A DNA stretch of 64,000 nt. Origin: Candidatus Cloacimonadota bacterium. GTDB lineage: Bacteria; Cloacimonadota; Cloacimonadia; Cloacimonadales; Cloacimonadaceae. A program made the translations under genes and the position numbers. Of the stretch, positions 1 through 8,709 are shown one piece after another. The notes beneath the pieces are model-generated. The model was not told where the DNA came from. It made no database searches and was given only the letters and a program-made list of their open reading frames with translations. The DNA lies in NCBI GenBank assembly GCA_029781115.1, contig JAKOXG010000004.1:1-64000 (forward strand). The letters run 5' to 3'. Each line of letters opens with the position of its first letter. The first letter of the stretch is position 1.

Positions 1-252
1 TTTACTGGCAGAAATCACTGCTATGATAACGCCAAAATGGAGCGCGTTTTTAATACACTAAAACACGAATATGGACTTAGTGGCGTGATCATAAGCAAAA
101 ACGCAGCATTAGATGCGATAAAGAACGCTATCTATCTATACAACAATGAAAGACTACATCAAGCTTTAGGTCTTAATACGCCATCTGAAGTATATGATAA
201 CCAAGCAATTTCAAAACTCACTACGCGGAGCACAAAATGCGTAGGGAAATAA
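1..252 (+). pseudogene. IS3-family transposase (orfB), C-terminal piece cut by window start
   Basis: Reading frame 1 is open from the first base to the stop at 250-252 (83 residues visible). It begins FTGRNHCYDNAKMERVF, the conserved integrase-core motif of IS3-family OrfB transposases, with the last catalytic Glu expected just after it (here MERVF). It continues with the typical LKHEY and YNNERLHQAL segments that end these proteins. The enzyme would be a DDE recombinase moving an insertion sequence. Whether the element is intact cannot be told because its start lies outside the window. Sequence after the stop (to about 301, ending CACAGTCA) could hold the right terminal repeat, but no partner end is available to confirm it. 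Confidence 0.85.
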
Positions 253-303
253 CACTAAAAACTAACAAAAACTGTCCGGCTTTTTCAGTACGGCACAGTC
301 AGC

Positions 304-334
304 CCTAACACCTAACACCTAAAACCTAAAACCT
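304..334. repeat. Telomere-like heptamer array (CCTAACA/CCTAAAA)
   Basis: Four head-to-tail 7-bp units: CCTAACA twice (304-317), then CCTAAAA twice (318-331), followed by CCT. The same units recur at 8225-8259, on the opposite strand at 43031-43053, and at 63977-63991. No function is recognised. Confidence 0.8.
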
Positions 335-544
335 TGCCGAAGGCACCCCTCACTATATACACTGACGATCTCACTTTGATCTCAAAAAATCCCGAAATCC
401 AAGCACGTAACAGCTTGTAAATGATAGCGATACAAAACGGTCAATTGTTGCCCGCATTCTGGCAACAGTAAAATACCTCTGAAGCAAGGTCTCTGCACGG
501 TTTTCCCGAAATACCGTTTGAAAAAGCTTGGCTGCTCCTTGCTT
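335..544. other. Intergenic stretch without recognised feature
   Basis: Short open frames on the minus strand cross this area but have no recognisable protein features and overlap repeats. No RNA gene or promoter could be supported. Confidence 0.5.
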
Positions 545-620
545 AGCCTCCCGGTGATTACCCGGAGCCTCCCGGGAAAAACCCGAGTATCTCCACGGCA
601 TCTCCGGGCGGGTGAGTAAG
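545..620 (+). repeat. 75-bp GC-rich dispersed repeat, copy 1
   Basis: The stretch from AGCCTCCCGGTGAT to GCGGGTGAGTAAG matches the reverse complement of 31441-31517 with most positions identical. It contains nested inverted repeats (for example CTCGGG-type stems around GGGAAAAACCC), so it could form a structured RNA or DNA hairpin. Only two copies are visible here. Confidence 0.7.
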
Positions 621-651
621 GGCCAAGGGGGTATCGAACCATTATTAGATC

Positions 652-680
652 AAAAAAAGCCGGCTCAGGTGAAGCCGGCT
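652..680 (-). terminator. Rho-independent terminator of the 943-aa secreted protein gene
   Basis: Read on the minus strand, an 8-bp stem AGCCGGCT / AGCCGGCT with loop TCACCTG is followed by a run of seven T. It lies 19 bp past the stop codon at 699. Confidence 0.85.
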
Positions 681-698
681 CCACAATGAAATATAATG

Positions 699-3530
699 CT
701 ATTTCATCAGCACCATCTTATGTATGCTGCTCTTACCGGCAGAGCTGAGGCGCACAAAGTAGATGCCCGACGCCACGTCCTTGCCGCCGATATTCTTCCC
801 ACTCCACATTACTTGATGCCTACCTCTGGTTTGGGGCTCATTTAGCAAGCTCTTCACCAGTTGTCCCTTGATGTTGTAGATATCCAGCTTTGCCATTCCG
901 TCGACGGCAATCTGATAGCTGATTGTGGTGCTGGGGTTGAAGGGATTGGGGTAGTTGCCGATGATCTGAGCCTGTTGGATTGGCGTTTGCAGGGCATCGT
1001 CATTGGGTGTGCTGCTGTGCACGGTATTGCCCCAAAGTCCTGTAACTCCCACACCCGCCCTATGGTCTTTCCAAGTGATAAAGGCTCTATTGGAGTAGGT
1101 GGTGATGCGGGGCTGTGATTGGATATTCCGTGCATCGCAGAGCACCAAAGGGGCAGCATCCATAGGCATTCCATCCTCATCCATGAGGCGGATATAAATG
1201 TCGGGATCTGTTTCGTGATCATCGGAGAAAACGCAGATCATGGAGCCATCTTCAAAGGTGGCAAAATCCACTTCTTTCGGCGTATAGGCGATTGGGATGA
1301 TGACTATTCCACCATACGGAGTCTGAGGGATGCCCTCTGCACTCACACTATGCAATGCGTAGCCAATATCGTCCAAAGTCAAAAAGTTTACGGCAATATC
1401 TCCAAAGGTGGCGTGACTGATGGCGCCGCTGGCTCCGAAGCTTATTCCAGCCTCACCCCAGAGCCTGTTACCATGGGAATCCACCTTTTGCAGGATGTAG
1501 CTATATACGGATTCCTCACTCTCTCTACGAACGATCAGGCAGAGATCGTCTCCCATCATGCCCTTGGCACTGAGGGGCGCTTCAAGGCTGATGGGTTCTG
1601 AGCTGAGGGTGATGATTTCATTACTTATCAGTCCGTTGGCATCAAACTTCAAAGCCCTGAGAAAAGCCGGGCCTTCTTGTTGATAACTGTAGAAACCATC
1701 ACTATAAATAAGCAGGCCATTTTCAAAGCCCAACAAGGTGTATTTATGGCTGTAAACATTGGGCAAAATCAGCCCTCCAACCTCGCTCCACTGAGCTTGA
1801 CCGTTCACGTATTTCTGACCCATGATCTTGTTTGAGCGACCGACAGTATCTACAGTCCAAAATACATAGGTGACGTGCCCCACGTTGCCCACAACACTAT
1901 CCGGGAGCTGAATCTCGAGGCCATTGCCATCATAACAGAGGTTGCCTTCGTAGTCTATCGCTTGCAGATATTTTGGGTCCCAATACCGTGGCTTGTAGAT
2001 AAGGTGAAACTTGTTATCTTCGCTGATATAGCTTTGCACAAGTATGGGAGAGTTGATGCTATTGGGGTGGACAGCGCGCCCATTGGGTTCCAAAAGAGGG
2101 TGCATGTTCTGATCAAAAAGCTGGAAGAATAATTGCTCATTGCTCCGGGTATCGGTCCAAATGCTCAAAAACCTGTCACCAAAAGTGAAACAGTGATTTT
2201 CGCCTTTCCCATGGTAACTGTAGCCATCCGGACAAGTCCCAGCCAGTCTCATTTCCAAAATGACACCATTGGGCAAATGGACAAGCGATCCATCCATATT
2301 CATCGCTTGCAGCTTTATCCTCTGTTCGACGTTGTATTTATAATTCCATAGGAAAACAACCGCATCATTCGCCGGTAAGATTAGCATCCCATAACCACTG
2401 TCGCCGGATATAACCTGTGGTTCGCTGAGAAGATGGGTACCTGATGCATCATAAATCTGGGCTGTACGACCCCAGGTCAGCAAGATTTTGTCCTCTGGTA
2501 ATACACATATCCTGAGTTGCTGATAGCGTGGAATCTGTTCCTCAACAACCCAAAGCACTTCCAAATCAGCAGATAGCATATATAGACGTGCTGTATCGGC
2601 GTTTCCATCAGCACTTCCATAATTCAATAACATGGCTACCCTACCATCGCTTAAAAGCTTAATACCACACAGGTAAGAGCAATAGTAAACCAAGTTTTGA
2701 TCCAAAAGCAGCTCGCCACTTGCACTCACTTTGTTGATTTCCAACATGCTGTCATAATCGCCGTAGATTAAATATTCGCCATTCACAGGACCAACGATTT
2801 TGCTGACACCTTTAAAGAAGAGATCGGTGGGTACAAATGAATCGTCATCGACAAGTAAACCGGATTCTGAATATCGCCACACTTCGCACGATGCGTATCC
2901 TATCCAAAAGTGCAGCAAGAATCCACCCCCGGGATAGTGCACAATATCCCCAATCGCCGACCGCACACCGCTACCCACCAAGACCACGCCATCTTCACCC
3001 CAAAGCTTATTGCCGAGAGAGTCAAAGTTTTGCGCGCAGATTGGGCTATTCCAATAATCAGTTTGAGAAGCCACCGTGATGCCACCCACATCGTTGGCAA
3101 GCATCCTGTAGCGGTAGGATTCAGGGAACGAATCCAGGCATTTTACACCTTCGTTGGCCCAGAGATTCTGGCAGTCAGGGTTCAGCTTTTGCATATAGAC
3201 GTGATTATTGTTGCTGACTTCCTGCCAGACAATGATGAAGTTCCCATCGCTGGTGGGGATCATATTTACCAGCTTTTGGTCTGTCTCCTTGTATGCTAAT
3301 GGTGCCGCCTCGCTCGTGATAAGCTCGCCCGTGGCGCTGATCTTGTAATAGAAGATGCTTTCAGTAAATGTGCTGTGATCACTGAAGAACACTATCCAAT
3401 CACCGTCTGCAGTCTGAAAACTATACTCCGCCAAAGTTAGCTTGTCTGCCGGGCGGATCACAAACTCTTCCGCCAGCAAAAAGGTGACTGTACACAAAAG
3501 CAGACACAGCATCAGGGCAATTCGTCTCAT
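699..3530 (-). CDS. Large secreted protein with C-terminal sorting/FlgD-like domain
   Basis: 943 residues. The N-terminus (MRRIALMLCLLLCTVTFLLA) is a typical signal peptide. The body contains repeated Trp/Gly-rich units of the kind LWANEGV, LWGEDGV and LWGEAGI, suggestive of a beta-propeller or delta-60-like repeat. The last 90 residues form a beta-sandwich domain starting GNYPNPFNPSTTISYQI and ending with SGIYFVRLSSAG and HKMVLMK. That pattern is shared by type IX-like secretion tails (TIGR04183 type) and FlgD Ig-like domains common in Cloacimonadota and other FCB bacteria. Role unknown; probably exported and anchored at the surface. The gene is monocistronic, with its own terminator downstream. 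Confidence 0.85.
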   Translation of the reverse strand: MRRIALMLCLLLCTVTFLLAEEFVIRPADKLTLAEYSFQTADGDWIVFFSDHSTFTESIFYYKISATGELITSEAAPLAYKETDQKLVNMIPTSDGNFIIVWQEVSNNNHVYMQKLNPDCQNLWANEGVKCLDSFPESYRYRMLANDVGGITVASQTDYWNSPICAQNFDSLGNKLWGEDGVVLVGSGVRSAIGDIVHYPGGGFLLHFWIGYASCEVWRYSESGLLVDDDSFVPTDLFFKGVSKIVGPVNGEYLIYGDYDSMLEINKVSASGELLLDQNLVYYCSYLCGIKLLSDGRVAMLLNYGSADGNADTARLYMLSADLEVLWVVEEQIPRYQQLRICVLPEDKILLTWGRTAQIYDASGTHLLSEPQVISGDSGYGMLILPANDAVVFLWNYKYNVEQRIKLQAMNMDGSLVHLPNGVILEMRLAGTCPDGYSYHGKGENHCFTFGDRFLSIWTDTRSNEQLFFQLFDQNMHPLLEPNGRAVHPNSINSPILVQSYISEDNKFHLIYKPRYWDPKYLQAIDYEGNLCYDGNGLEIQLPDSVVGNVGHVTYVFWTVDTVGRSNKIMGQKYVNGQAQWSEVGGLILPNVYSHKYTLLGFENGLLIYSDGFYSYQQEGPAFLRALKFDANGLISNEIITLSSEPISLEAPLSAKGMMGDDLCLIVRRESEESVYSYILQKVDSHGNRLWGEAGISFGASGAISHATFGDIAVNFLTLDDIGYALHSVSAEGIPQTPYGGIVIIPIAYTPKEVDFATFEDGSMICVFSDDHETDPDIYIRLMDEDGMPMDAAPLVLCDARNIQSQPRITTYSNRAFITWKDHRAGVGVTGLWGNTVHSSTPNDDALQTPIQQAQIIGNYPNPFNPSTTISYQIAVDGMAKLDIYNIKGQLVKSLLNEPQTRGRHQVMWSGKNIGGKDVASGIYFVRLSSAGKSSIHKMVLMK

Positions 3531-3699
3531 CTTTTCTCTCCTAACTTACTTATCTGACTCATAGGTCATGCAAGATTCATTCCTGTTGCACAGTTATTGC
3601 AGAAAACCACCGGAAAGCCCCACCAAATCACGGCAAAATAAGCTAAAATCCACTTTTTCGCTTGACATCAAAGCCATCTCCATACATATGAGTCCTACT

Positions 3700-4824
3700 A
3701 TGAGAAAGATTCAAACTATACTTATGATATGCTTGCTGATGTCTCTTGCCCAAGGCGTGCTCTGGGCGGATATCAAAGTGAGCTTCAAAAACACCCGCAA
3801 GACAGTCATGCTGCCGGAAACCAAGCTCGGCGGCGTGAATTATGTGCGAGTGGAAAACTTCAATTCCACCTTCAATTCTATCACCAAGGAAGAGCGTGCA
3901 GATCAGCGTTTGCATCTCTACATTGAGGGCAGGCAGTTTATGTTTTTGATCGGTTCGCCCTTTTACTCCTCTGCGGAGTTTTCCTGGTCTATGCACCATC
4001 CCTTGAGGCGCGTCAAAGATCAATTCTACCTTCCTTCCGTGTTTGTGACGGAGCATCTCCCGCTTCACTTCAAGCAAATGGAATACAAAAACCGCACCCT
4101 CATTTTGCCCACTCCCAAGGACAATAGCGTCAAAGTGATAGTCTTGGATCCCGGGCATGGTGGCAAAGATCCCGGTGCCGTGGGACGGGGCAAGCTGCAA
4201 GAAAAGGTGGTGAACCTCAACGTCTGCCTGCATCTGAAACGCATGCTCGAAGATGAGCTGGGCGTGACAGTGGTTATGACCCGTGATGACGATCGCTTCG
4301 TCTCCCTGCGGGATCGCACCAAATTGGCCAACGAAAAGAAGGCTGATCTCTTCCTGAGTGTGCATGCAAATGCCGCCAAAGGCCGTGCAGCTAACGGCAT
4401 TGAGACTTACTATCTCTCCACAGCACAGACCTCGGATGCCCGCGCCGTCGAGGCTCTGGAAAACGGTGTGGTGGAAATGTATGAAGGTGGCGAAGCTGAA
4501 GTCGCCAAATACGATGCCTTAAATTTCATCCTCAGCGATTTGTGCCAGACCGAATACCTGGAAAACTCAAACAATATGGCGCTACTCATCCAGCAAAGTA
4601 TGGTCAGCGGCACCGAAGCCTTGGATAGAGGGGTAAAACAGGCTAATTTCTACGTCCTGCGCGGTGCTTTCATGCCGGCGGTGCTCATCGAAGTGGGCTT
4701 CCTCACCAATGAAAGAGAGGAGCAGCTTTTGGGCAATTCCGAGTATCAGGAACGGCTGGCACGCACCATCTTTGAAGGGGTGAAAAGGTTTAAATTCCGC
4801 TACGACCGCGTCCGCAATATCTAA
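3700..4824 (+). CDS. N-acetylmuramoyl-L-alanine amidase (Amidase_3)
   Basis: Cleaves the bond between MurNAc and the L-Ala of the stem peptide in the cell wall. The frame opens at 3568, but the ATG at 3700 puts a clean signal peptide (MRKIQTILMICLLMSLAQG) at the N-terminus; 3688 is the alternative. An N-terminal region of about 130 residues, perhaps an AMIN-like or SH3-like fold, is followed by the catalytic domain. Its zinc ligands are visible: VLDPGHGGKDPGA (His), KLQEKVVN (Glu) and SVHANAA (His), plus the catalytic Glu in LIEVGFLTNEREE. A TTGACA at 3662 sits close upstream, but its -10 is poor. It is followed after 15 bp by the DUF512 gene. Confidence 0.92.
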   Translation: MRKIQTILMICLLMSLAQGVLWADIKVSFKNTRKTVMLPETKLGGVNYVRVENFNSTFNSITKEERADQRLHLYIEGRQFMFLIGSPFYSSAEFSWSMHHPLRRVKDQFYLPSVFVTEHLPLHFKQMEYKNRTLILPTPKDNSVKVIVLDPGHGGKDPGAVGRGKLQEKVVNLNVCLHLKRMLEDELGVTVVMTRDDDRFVSLRDRTKLANEKKADLFLSVHANAAKGRAANGIETYYLSTAQTSDARAVEALENGVVEMYEGGEAEVAKYDALNFILSDLCQTEYLENSNNMALLIQQSMVSGTEALDRGVKQANFYVLRGAFMPAVLIEVGFLTNEREEQLLGNSEYQERLARTIFEGVKRFKFRYDRVRNI

Positions 4825-4839
4825 TCGAGGATAGCTCTC

Positions 4840-6105
4840 TTGGCTCTAAAAGTAAGAAGTGTGGATCCTGAGGGGCTTGCCGCTCAGTACGGTATTTCCA
4901 GCGGTGATGAGATACTCAAAATCAACGGCTGCCGGATCCGCGACAGCTTCGACCTTGGCTATTACAGCTCCGAATATCAGCTCAACATTCTTATCAGAAC
5001 CAAGGACGGCAAACAAAGAAGAATCAAGATCATCCGTGACTCCATGCTCTTTCTGGGCATAGAACCGGAGCCTGCACCCATCCGCCGTTGCCAAAACAAA
5101 TGCGTCTTCTGCTTTGTAGACCAGATGCCAGCCGGACTCCGCCAGAGCCTCTACATCAAGGACGACGACTACCTGATGTCTTGGGAACACGGCAATTATA
5201 TCTCTCTCACCAACCTCAGCGATGCGGAATTCTCGCGCATCATAGACCAGTATATCAGCCCGCTCTACATCTCTGTGCACACCACAGATAAGGCATTGCG
5301 GCAAAAGATGATGGGCTACAAGAGAGACTTTGACATCTTCAAAACCCTAAAGCGACTCAGCCGCGCCGGCATCAGCTTTCACACCCAGATCGTCTGCGTG
5401 CCCGGCCTGAACGATAAAGTGGAGCTGGAGCGCACCATCCTGGATCTCGCCAGTCCCGAACTCAATACCCTCTCCATTGGCGTGGTTCCCGTGGGCTTGA
5501 CCCGCTTTCGTTCTCACCTCCCGGAGCTTACGCCCTTTGATGCTCATTCTGCCTCTTTGGTTTTGAGCTTGATCGACATCCTCAGGCGTGAAACAGGCTC
5601 CGACATCATCTATGCCGCAGACGAGTTTTTTGTCCTGGCAGATAGGGCAATCCCCGGCCGAGCCTACTATCAGGATTACCCGCAGGCGGAAAATGGCATC
5701 GGACTGCTCAGCCTGCTGCGTGCCGGTTTTGGCAGGCACAAGGAAGAGCTGATCCGGAGTTTGGATAGTGAGGGTGCAGATTACCTCTTGCTCCATTCCC
5801 AAGCTGCCGCCAAAGAGATGGGCAAGATAGCCGCCCAGATCAGCAGCCGCCTCTCCAAGGCCAGCTTCAGCGCAAGAGCTGTTCGCAACGACTTCTTCGG
5901 CCCCCTCGTCACCGTGAGTGGGCTGCTTACCGCTTCAGACATTCTCGGTCAGCATGCCTCCCAGCCCCGGCAAACCCTCATCCTGCCCAGCAATATGTTC
6001 AACGTCGATGGCTACACTTTGGACGGCATGGATAGGGAGGCTTTGACGCAGAGGCTTGGACGCAAGCTGCTTTTGTCGCATCCCTTCTTTGAGGAGGTGA
6101 GTTGA
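4840..6105 (+). CDS. PDZ / radical SAM protein of the DUF512 family
   Basis: 421 residues, TTG start preceded by GAGG at 4827-4830. Residues 1-70 form a PDZ-like domain (SGDEILKING). Cys84, Cys88 and Cys91 (RRCQNKCVFCF) form a CxxxCxxC radical-SAM [4Fe-4S] motif, and the C-terminal part corresponds to DUF512. The family (TIGR03279) is annotated as putative radical SAM protein; its substrate is not known to me. The position directly behind the amidase gene suggests co-transcription but not a shared pathway. Confidence 0.9.
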   Translation: MALKVRSVDPEGLAAQYGISSGDEILKINGCRIRDSFDLGYYSSEYQLNILIRTKDGKQRRIKIIRDSMLFLGIEPEPAPIRRCQNKCVFCFVDQMPAGLRQSLYIKDDDYLMSWEHGNYISLTNLSDAEFSRIIDQYISPLYISVHTTDKALRQKMMGYKRDFDIFKTLKRLSRAGISFHTQIVCVPGLNDKVELERTILDLASPELNTLSIGVVPVGLTRFRSHLPELTPFDAHSASLVLSLIDILRRETGSDIIYAADEFFVLADRAIPGRAYYQDYPQAENGIGLLSLLRAGFGRHKEELIRSLDSEGADYLLLHSQAAAKEMGKIAAQISSRLSKASFSARAVRNDFFGPLVTVSGLLTASDILGQHASQPRQTLILPSNMFNVDGYTLDGMDREALTQRLGRKLLLSHPFFEEVS

Positions 6106-6198
6106 TTTTGCCCTTTGTTAAGCAATTTTTATTTGACCTTTTGGTGCACTCGTATTTGGGTGAACGGATAGATTAATTTTATCAAGGAGAAGATCACT

Positions 6199-7128
6199 AT
6201 GAGACGTCCCCTGATTATATTGATGGTTTTGCTGTTGCTCATCAGCTTGGGCTGCGTAAATGAATCCAGCCGCATCGAAAAAGCCAATAAGGACTTGGGT
6301 AGCAAGCGCAACCCCATCAAGATGTATTTTGTTCCCTCTTTAGAAGCCGGCAAGGTGGTTGCCAGCGGTGAAGCGATCGCCAGAGCTTTGGAAAAGGAAA
6401 CCGGCTATCACTTCAAGGTGGCAGTCCCCACCAGCTATGCTGCAGTGATCGAAGCCTTGGGAAACTATCAGGCAGACATCGCCTGGCTACCCACTTTCGC
6501 CTACGTCTTGGCCAAAGAAAAGTATGATGCAGAAGTGAAGTTTATGACCGTGCGCAACGGTCTGAAGATGTATAGAGGCCAGTTTGTCGTCCGTGCTGAT
6601 AGCGGTATCAAAGGTATTGAAGACATGCAGGGCAAGGTGATAGCTTATACCGACGCCGCTTCCACCTCCGGATATATCTACCCCTCCGCCATGCTCAAAG
6701 CACAGGGAATCGAGCTTTCCCAATCACGCTTTACCGGCTCCCACAATGCCGCCATCTTAGCCGTCTACAGCGGTACTGCGGACGTCGGCTGCACCTATTG
6801 GTCACCTCCAGACAGTGCCGGCAACCCGGAAGATGCACGCGCCAAGCTGGTGGATACCCAGCCAGACATCCTGGAAAAGGTGATCCCTGTCGCCTTTACG
6901 GATTGGATTCCCAACGATACCGTCACCTTCCGCAAGAATCTGCCACCAGATTTGGAAGCCAAGGTCTTGGACGTGCTTTACGCCTTCTCCAGAAGTGAGC
7001 ACGGCAAGAAGATTATGGACGAGCTCTATCAGATCGATGGCTTGGAACCCGCCACGGATAAGGATTACGACATCGTGCGCAAAGCGATAGATCTGATGGA
7101 TCTGGACCCCAAAACACTGTTGAAATAG
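6199..7128 (+). CDS. phnD: Phosphate/phosphite/phosphonate ABC transporter, substrate-binding lipoprotein
   Basis: 309 residues. AAGGAG at 6184-6189 is the ribosome-binding site. The lipobox LISLGC gives lipidation at Cys19, so the protein is membrane-anchored. The PhnD/SsuA-like periplasmic-binding fold is recognisable from the early segment NPIKMYFVPSLEAGKVVASG, then TSYAAVIEALGNYQADIAWL and the hinge motif GKVIAYTDAASTSGYIYPSA. Members bind oxyanions of phosphorus (phosphonate, phosphite, phosphate); the ligand cannot be read from the sequence. It is followed by phnC, but a palindromic repeat cluster separates the two and no permease gene follows. Confidence 0.9.
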   Translation: MRRPLIILMVLLLLISLGCVNESSRIEKANKDLGSKRNPIKMYFVPSLEAGKVVASGEAIARALEKETGYHFKVAVPTSYAAVIEALGNYQADIAWLPTFAYVLAKEKYDAEVKFMTVRNGLKMYRGQFVVRADSGIKGIEDMQGKVIAYTDAASTSGYIYPSAMLKAQGIELSQSRFTGSHNAAILAVYSGTADVGCTYWSPPDSAGNPEDARAKLVDTQPDILEKVIPVAFTDWIPNDTVTFRKNLPPDLEAKVLDVLYAFSRSEHGKKIMDELYQIDGLEPATDKDYDIVRKAIDLMDLDPKTLLK

Positions 7129-7136
7129 AAGGCCCA

Positions 7137-7262
7137 AAACCTTGAAACTACAGCTAAAAATACCAACACATCATCAGTCGGCGGTTCAGCGACCGTTGGC
7201 TGCTTGGGTCGCTTCAGCGAGCGACCATACATTGCGGCGGTTCAGCGACCGCCCGTACGGGT
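7137..7262 (-). repeat. REP-like palindromic cluster between phnD and phnC, with flanking duplication
   Basis: Three reverse-oriented palindromes: 7180-7197 (GGCGGTTCAGCGACCGTT), 7207-7226 (GGTCGCTTCAGCGAGCGACC) and 7236-7253 (GGCGGTTCAGCGACCGCC, followed by CGTAC). To the left, 7140-7178 (CCTTGAAACTACAGCTAAAA...) resembles the first codons of phnC at 7268-7306 (CCTTGAAACCACAACTGAAA...), including encoded L-K-x-Q-L-K-I. This suggests that the 5' end of phnC was duplicated when the cluster arrived. Confidence 0.8.
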
Positions 7263-7269
7263 GCCAACC

Positions 7270-8013
7270 TTGAAACCACAACTGAAAATCCGAAACCTCA
7301 TCAAGAGTTACGACGGCAAATACAACGCCTTGGATGAAGTGAGCCTGGAGGTCTATCCGGGTGATTTTGTCATCCTTTTAGGTCTCTCCGGCAGCGGTAA
7401 ATCCACCCTGCTCAGATGCATCAACCGCCTGGTCGAGCCCAACGGCGGCGAAATCTTTTTTGAAGACCGAGACATCATAAAGCTCAAGGGACTGCAGCTG
7501 CGCCGCTATAGACGCGAGATCGGCATGGTGTTTCAACAGTTTAACCTGGTCAAAAACATGAGCGTGATCGGTAATGTGCTCACCGGCAGGCTGGGCTATC
7601 AAGGCTTGCTTGAAAGATACAGCACCCAAGATTGGGAAGACGCCCGGCTCAACCTCGAAAAGGTGGGCTTGAGCGAATATGAGCACCGCAAAGTGAAGCA
7701 ACTCTCCGGGGGACAGCAACAAAGGGTGGGCATAGCCAGAGCCCTGATGCAAAATCCCAAGCTGATTCTGGCTGATGAACCAGTAGCCAGCTTAGACCCC
7801 GCCACCGCCGATTCCGTGATGCAATACTTGGGCAAAATCAACGCCGAAGGCATCACCGTCATCTGTAGCCTCCACTTCCTTTCCCTGGCAAAACGCTATG
7901 GAACCAAGGTCTTTGCCCTCAAAGAAGGGAAGGTGGCTTTTGAGGGCGACGTCAGCGAGATCGACAATAACAAGTTTAAACAGATATACGGGGAAGAGGC
8001 GAAGGAAATCTAA
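7270..8013 (+). CDS. phnC: Phosphonate-type ABC transporter ATP-binding protein
   Basis: 247 residues from the TTG at 7270; GTG 7261 and ATG 7204 are in-frame alternatives, but the sequence before 7270 is palindromic repeat rather than gene. Start choice is supported by the duplicated relic of the same 5' end at 7142. Walker [11 protein letters not shown]-loop MVFQQFNLV, signature [15 protein letters not shown] and Walker [14 protein letters not shown] are all present, as is the PhnC-type IVTLHFL-like switch ([13 protein letters not shown]). It would energise uptake of the PhnD ligand at the inner membrane. No PhnE permease lies in the following 1.4 kb. The insertion upstream has removed a good ribosome-binding site, so expression may be weakened. 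Confidence 0.88.
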   Translation: MKPQLKIRNLIKSYDGKYNALDEVSLEVYPGDFVILLGLSGSGKSTLLRCINRLVEPNGGEIFFEDRDIIKLKGLQLRRYRREIGMVFQQFNLVKNMSVIGNVLTGRLGYQGLLERYSTQDWEDARLNLEKVGLSEYEHRKVKQLSGGQQQRVGIARALMQNPKLILADEPVASLDPATADSVMQYLGKINAEGITVICSLHFLSLAKRYGTKVFALKEGKVAFEGDVSEIDNNKFKQIYGEEAKEI

Positions 8014-8048
8014 GTCGTCAGTCGTCAGTAGCCAGTAGTCAGTCGCTG
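8014..8048. repeat. Second heptamer array (GTCGTCA/GTAGTCA)
   Basis: Starting at the base after the phnC stop: GTCGTCA, GTCGTCA, GTAGCCA, GTAGTCA and GTCGCTG, a period-7 array with drift. Confidence 0.7.
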
Positions 8049-8125
8049 CGCTGGCTTCGGGGATACGCGTGCTCTGAGCAAAAGCGAGACCAGCCCTGCA
8101 TGACCCGCCCCCTTTATATCCTCCA

Positions 8126-8152
8126 AATTCGTGTTAATTCGTGTAATTCGTG
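8126..8152. repeat. Triplicated AATTCGTG motif
   Basis: AATTCGTG occurs at 8126, 8136 and 8145, spaced 10 and 9 bp, in the gap between convergent genes. No function is recognised. Confidence 0.7.
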
Positions 8153-8156
8153 GGAA

Positions 8157-8187
8157 AAGAAAAAGCCCCGAGATGACCTCGAGGCTT
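8157..8187 (-). terminator. Rho-independent terminator downstream of the truncated secreted-protein gene
   Basis: On the minus strand, AAGCCTCGAG / CTCGGGGCTT forms a 10-bp stem with one mismatch around GTCAT, followed by a T-rich tract (TTTTCTTTT). Confidence 0.7.
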
Positions 8188-8224
8188 ATTGCGTTTATAC
8201 TTATCTTCGCAGCCAGCGTCAGCG

Positions 8225-8259
8225 ACTAACACCTAACACCTACCACCTAACACCTACTT
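8225..8259. repeat. Telomere-like heptamer array (CCTAACA), second site
   Basis: Units ACTAACA, CCTAACA, CCTACCA, CCTAACA and CCTACTT. The stop codon of the minus-strand relic gene (8254-8256) lies in the last unit. Confidence 0.75.
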
Positions 8260-8709
8260 CTGCAATACCATCTTCTTGGTGCAGTTGTATTTACCGCTAC
8301 TCATCCTATAGAGATATACGCCGGAGGGCAGGACATTGCCGGAGCTGTCGCGACCATCCCAGCGGTAATGATAGCTTCCTGCAGTTTCATGGCTGGCGCT
8401 AAAGCTGCGCAGCATCTGTCCCTTGGCGTTGTAGATGACTATCTCCACCTTGCCCGGGTCTTTGAGCTGGTAACGAATCGTGGTATCCGGGTTGAAGGGA
8501 TTTGGGTAAGCATTGTTCAACTGAGTGAGATTGGGTATACCGGGGCTGCCCCCTTCTCCGCCACCGGTGCTATAGAGCACGCTTATGAGCCCGAAGTAGC
8601 CAATGGTGCCATCCAGATCCACGCTTTGCAGCCAATAGTAATAGGTGCCCGCTTCCATCAGTTCCTTCCATAGAATCGTTATCTCTATCCATGCCCGGAT
8701 GACTTTCAA
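8254..8709 (-). pseudogene. 5'-truncated secreted protein: only the C-terminal sorting domain remains
   Basis: 151 codons from a TTG, with an in-frame stop just upstream. Residues 22-45 (GTYYYWLQSVDLDGT) match the end of an Fn3/adhesin-like module that normally precedes the sorting tail. From AYPNPFNPDTTIRYQL to SGVYLYRMSSGKYNCTKKMV it is a complete C-terminal domain of the same family as the 943-aa protein at 699. There is no signal peptide, so the product could not be exported. The fragment is best read as the remains of a larger gene whose front was deleted. Confidence 0.8.

Noticed and set aside
371-684. Open frames of 76 and 100 codons upstream of the 943-aa gene
   Set aside because: They overlap the 75-bp repeat and the terminator and have no ribosome-binding site or recognisable motif.
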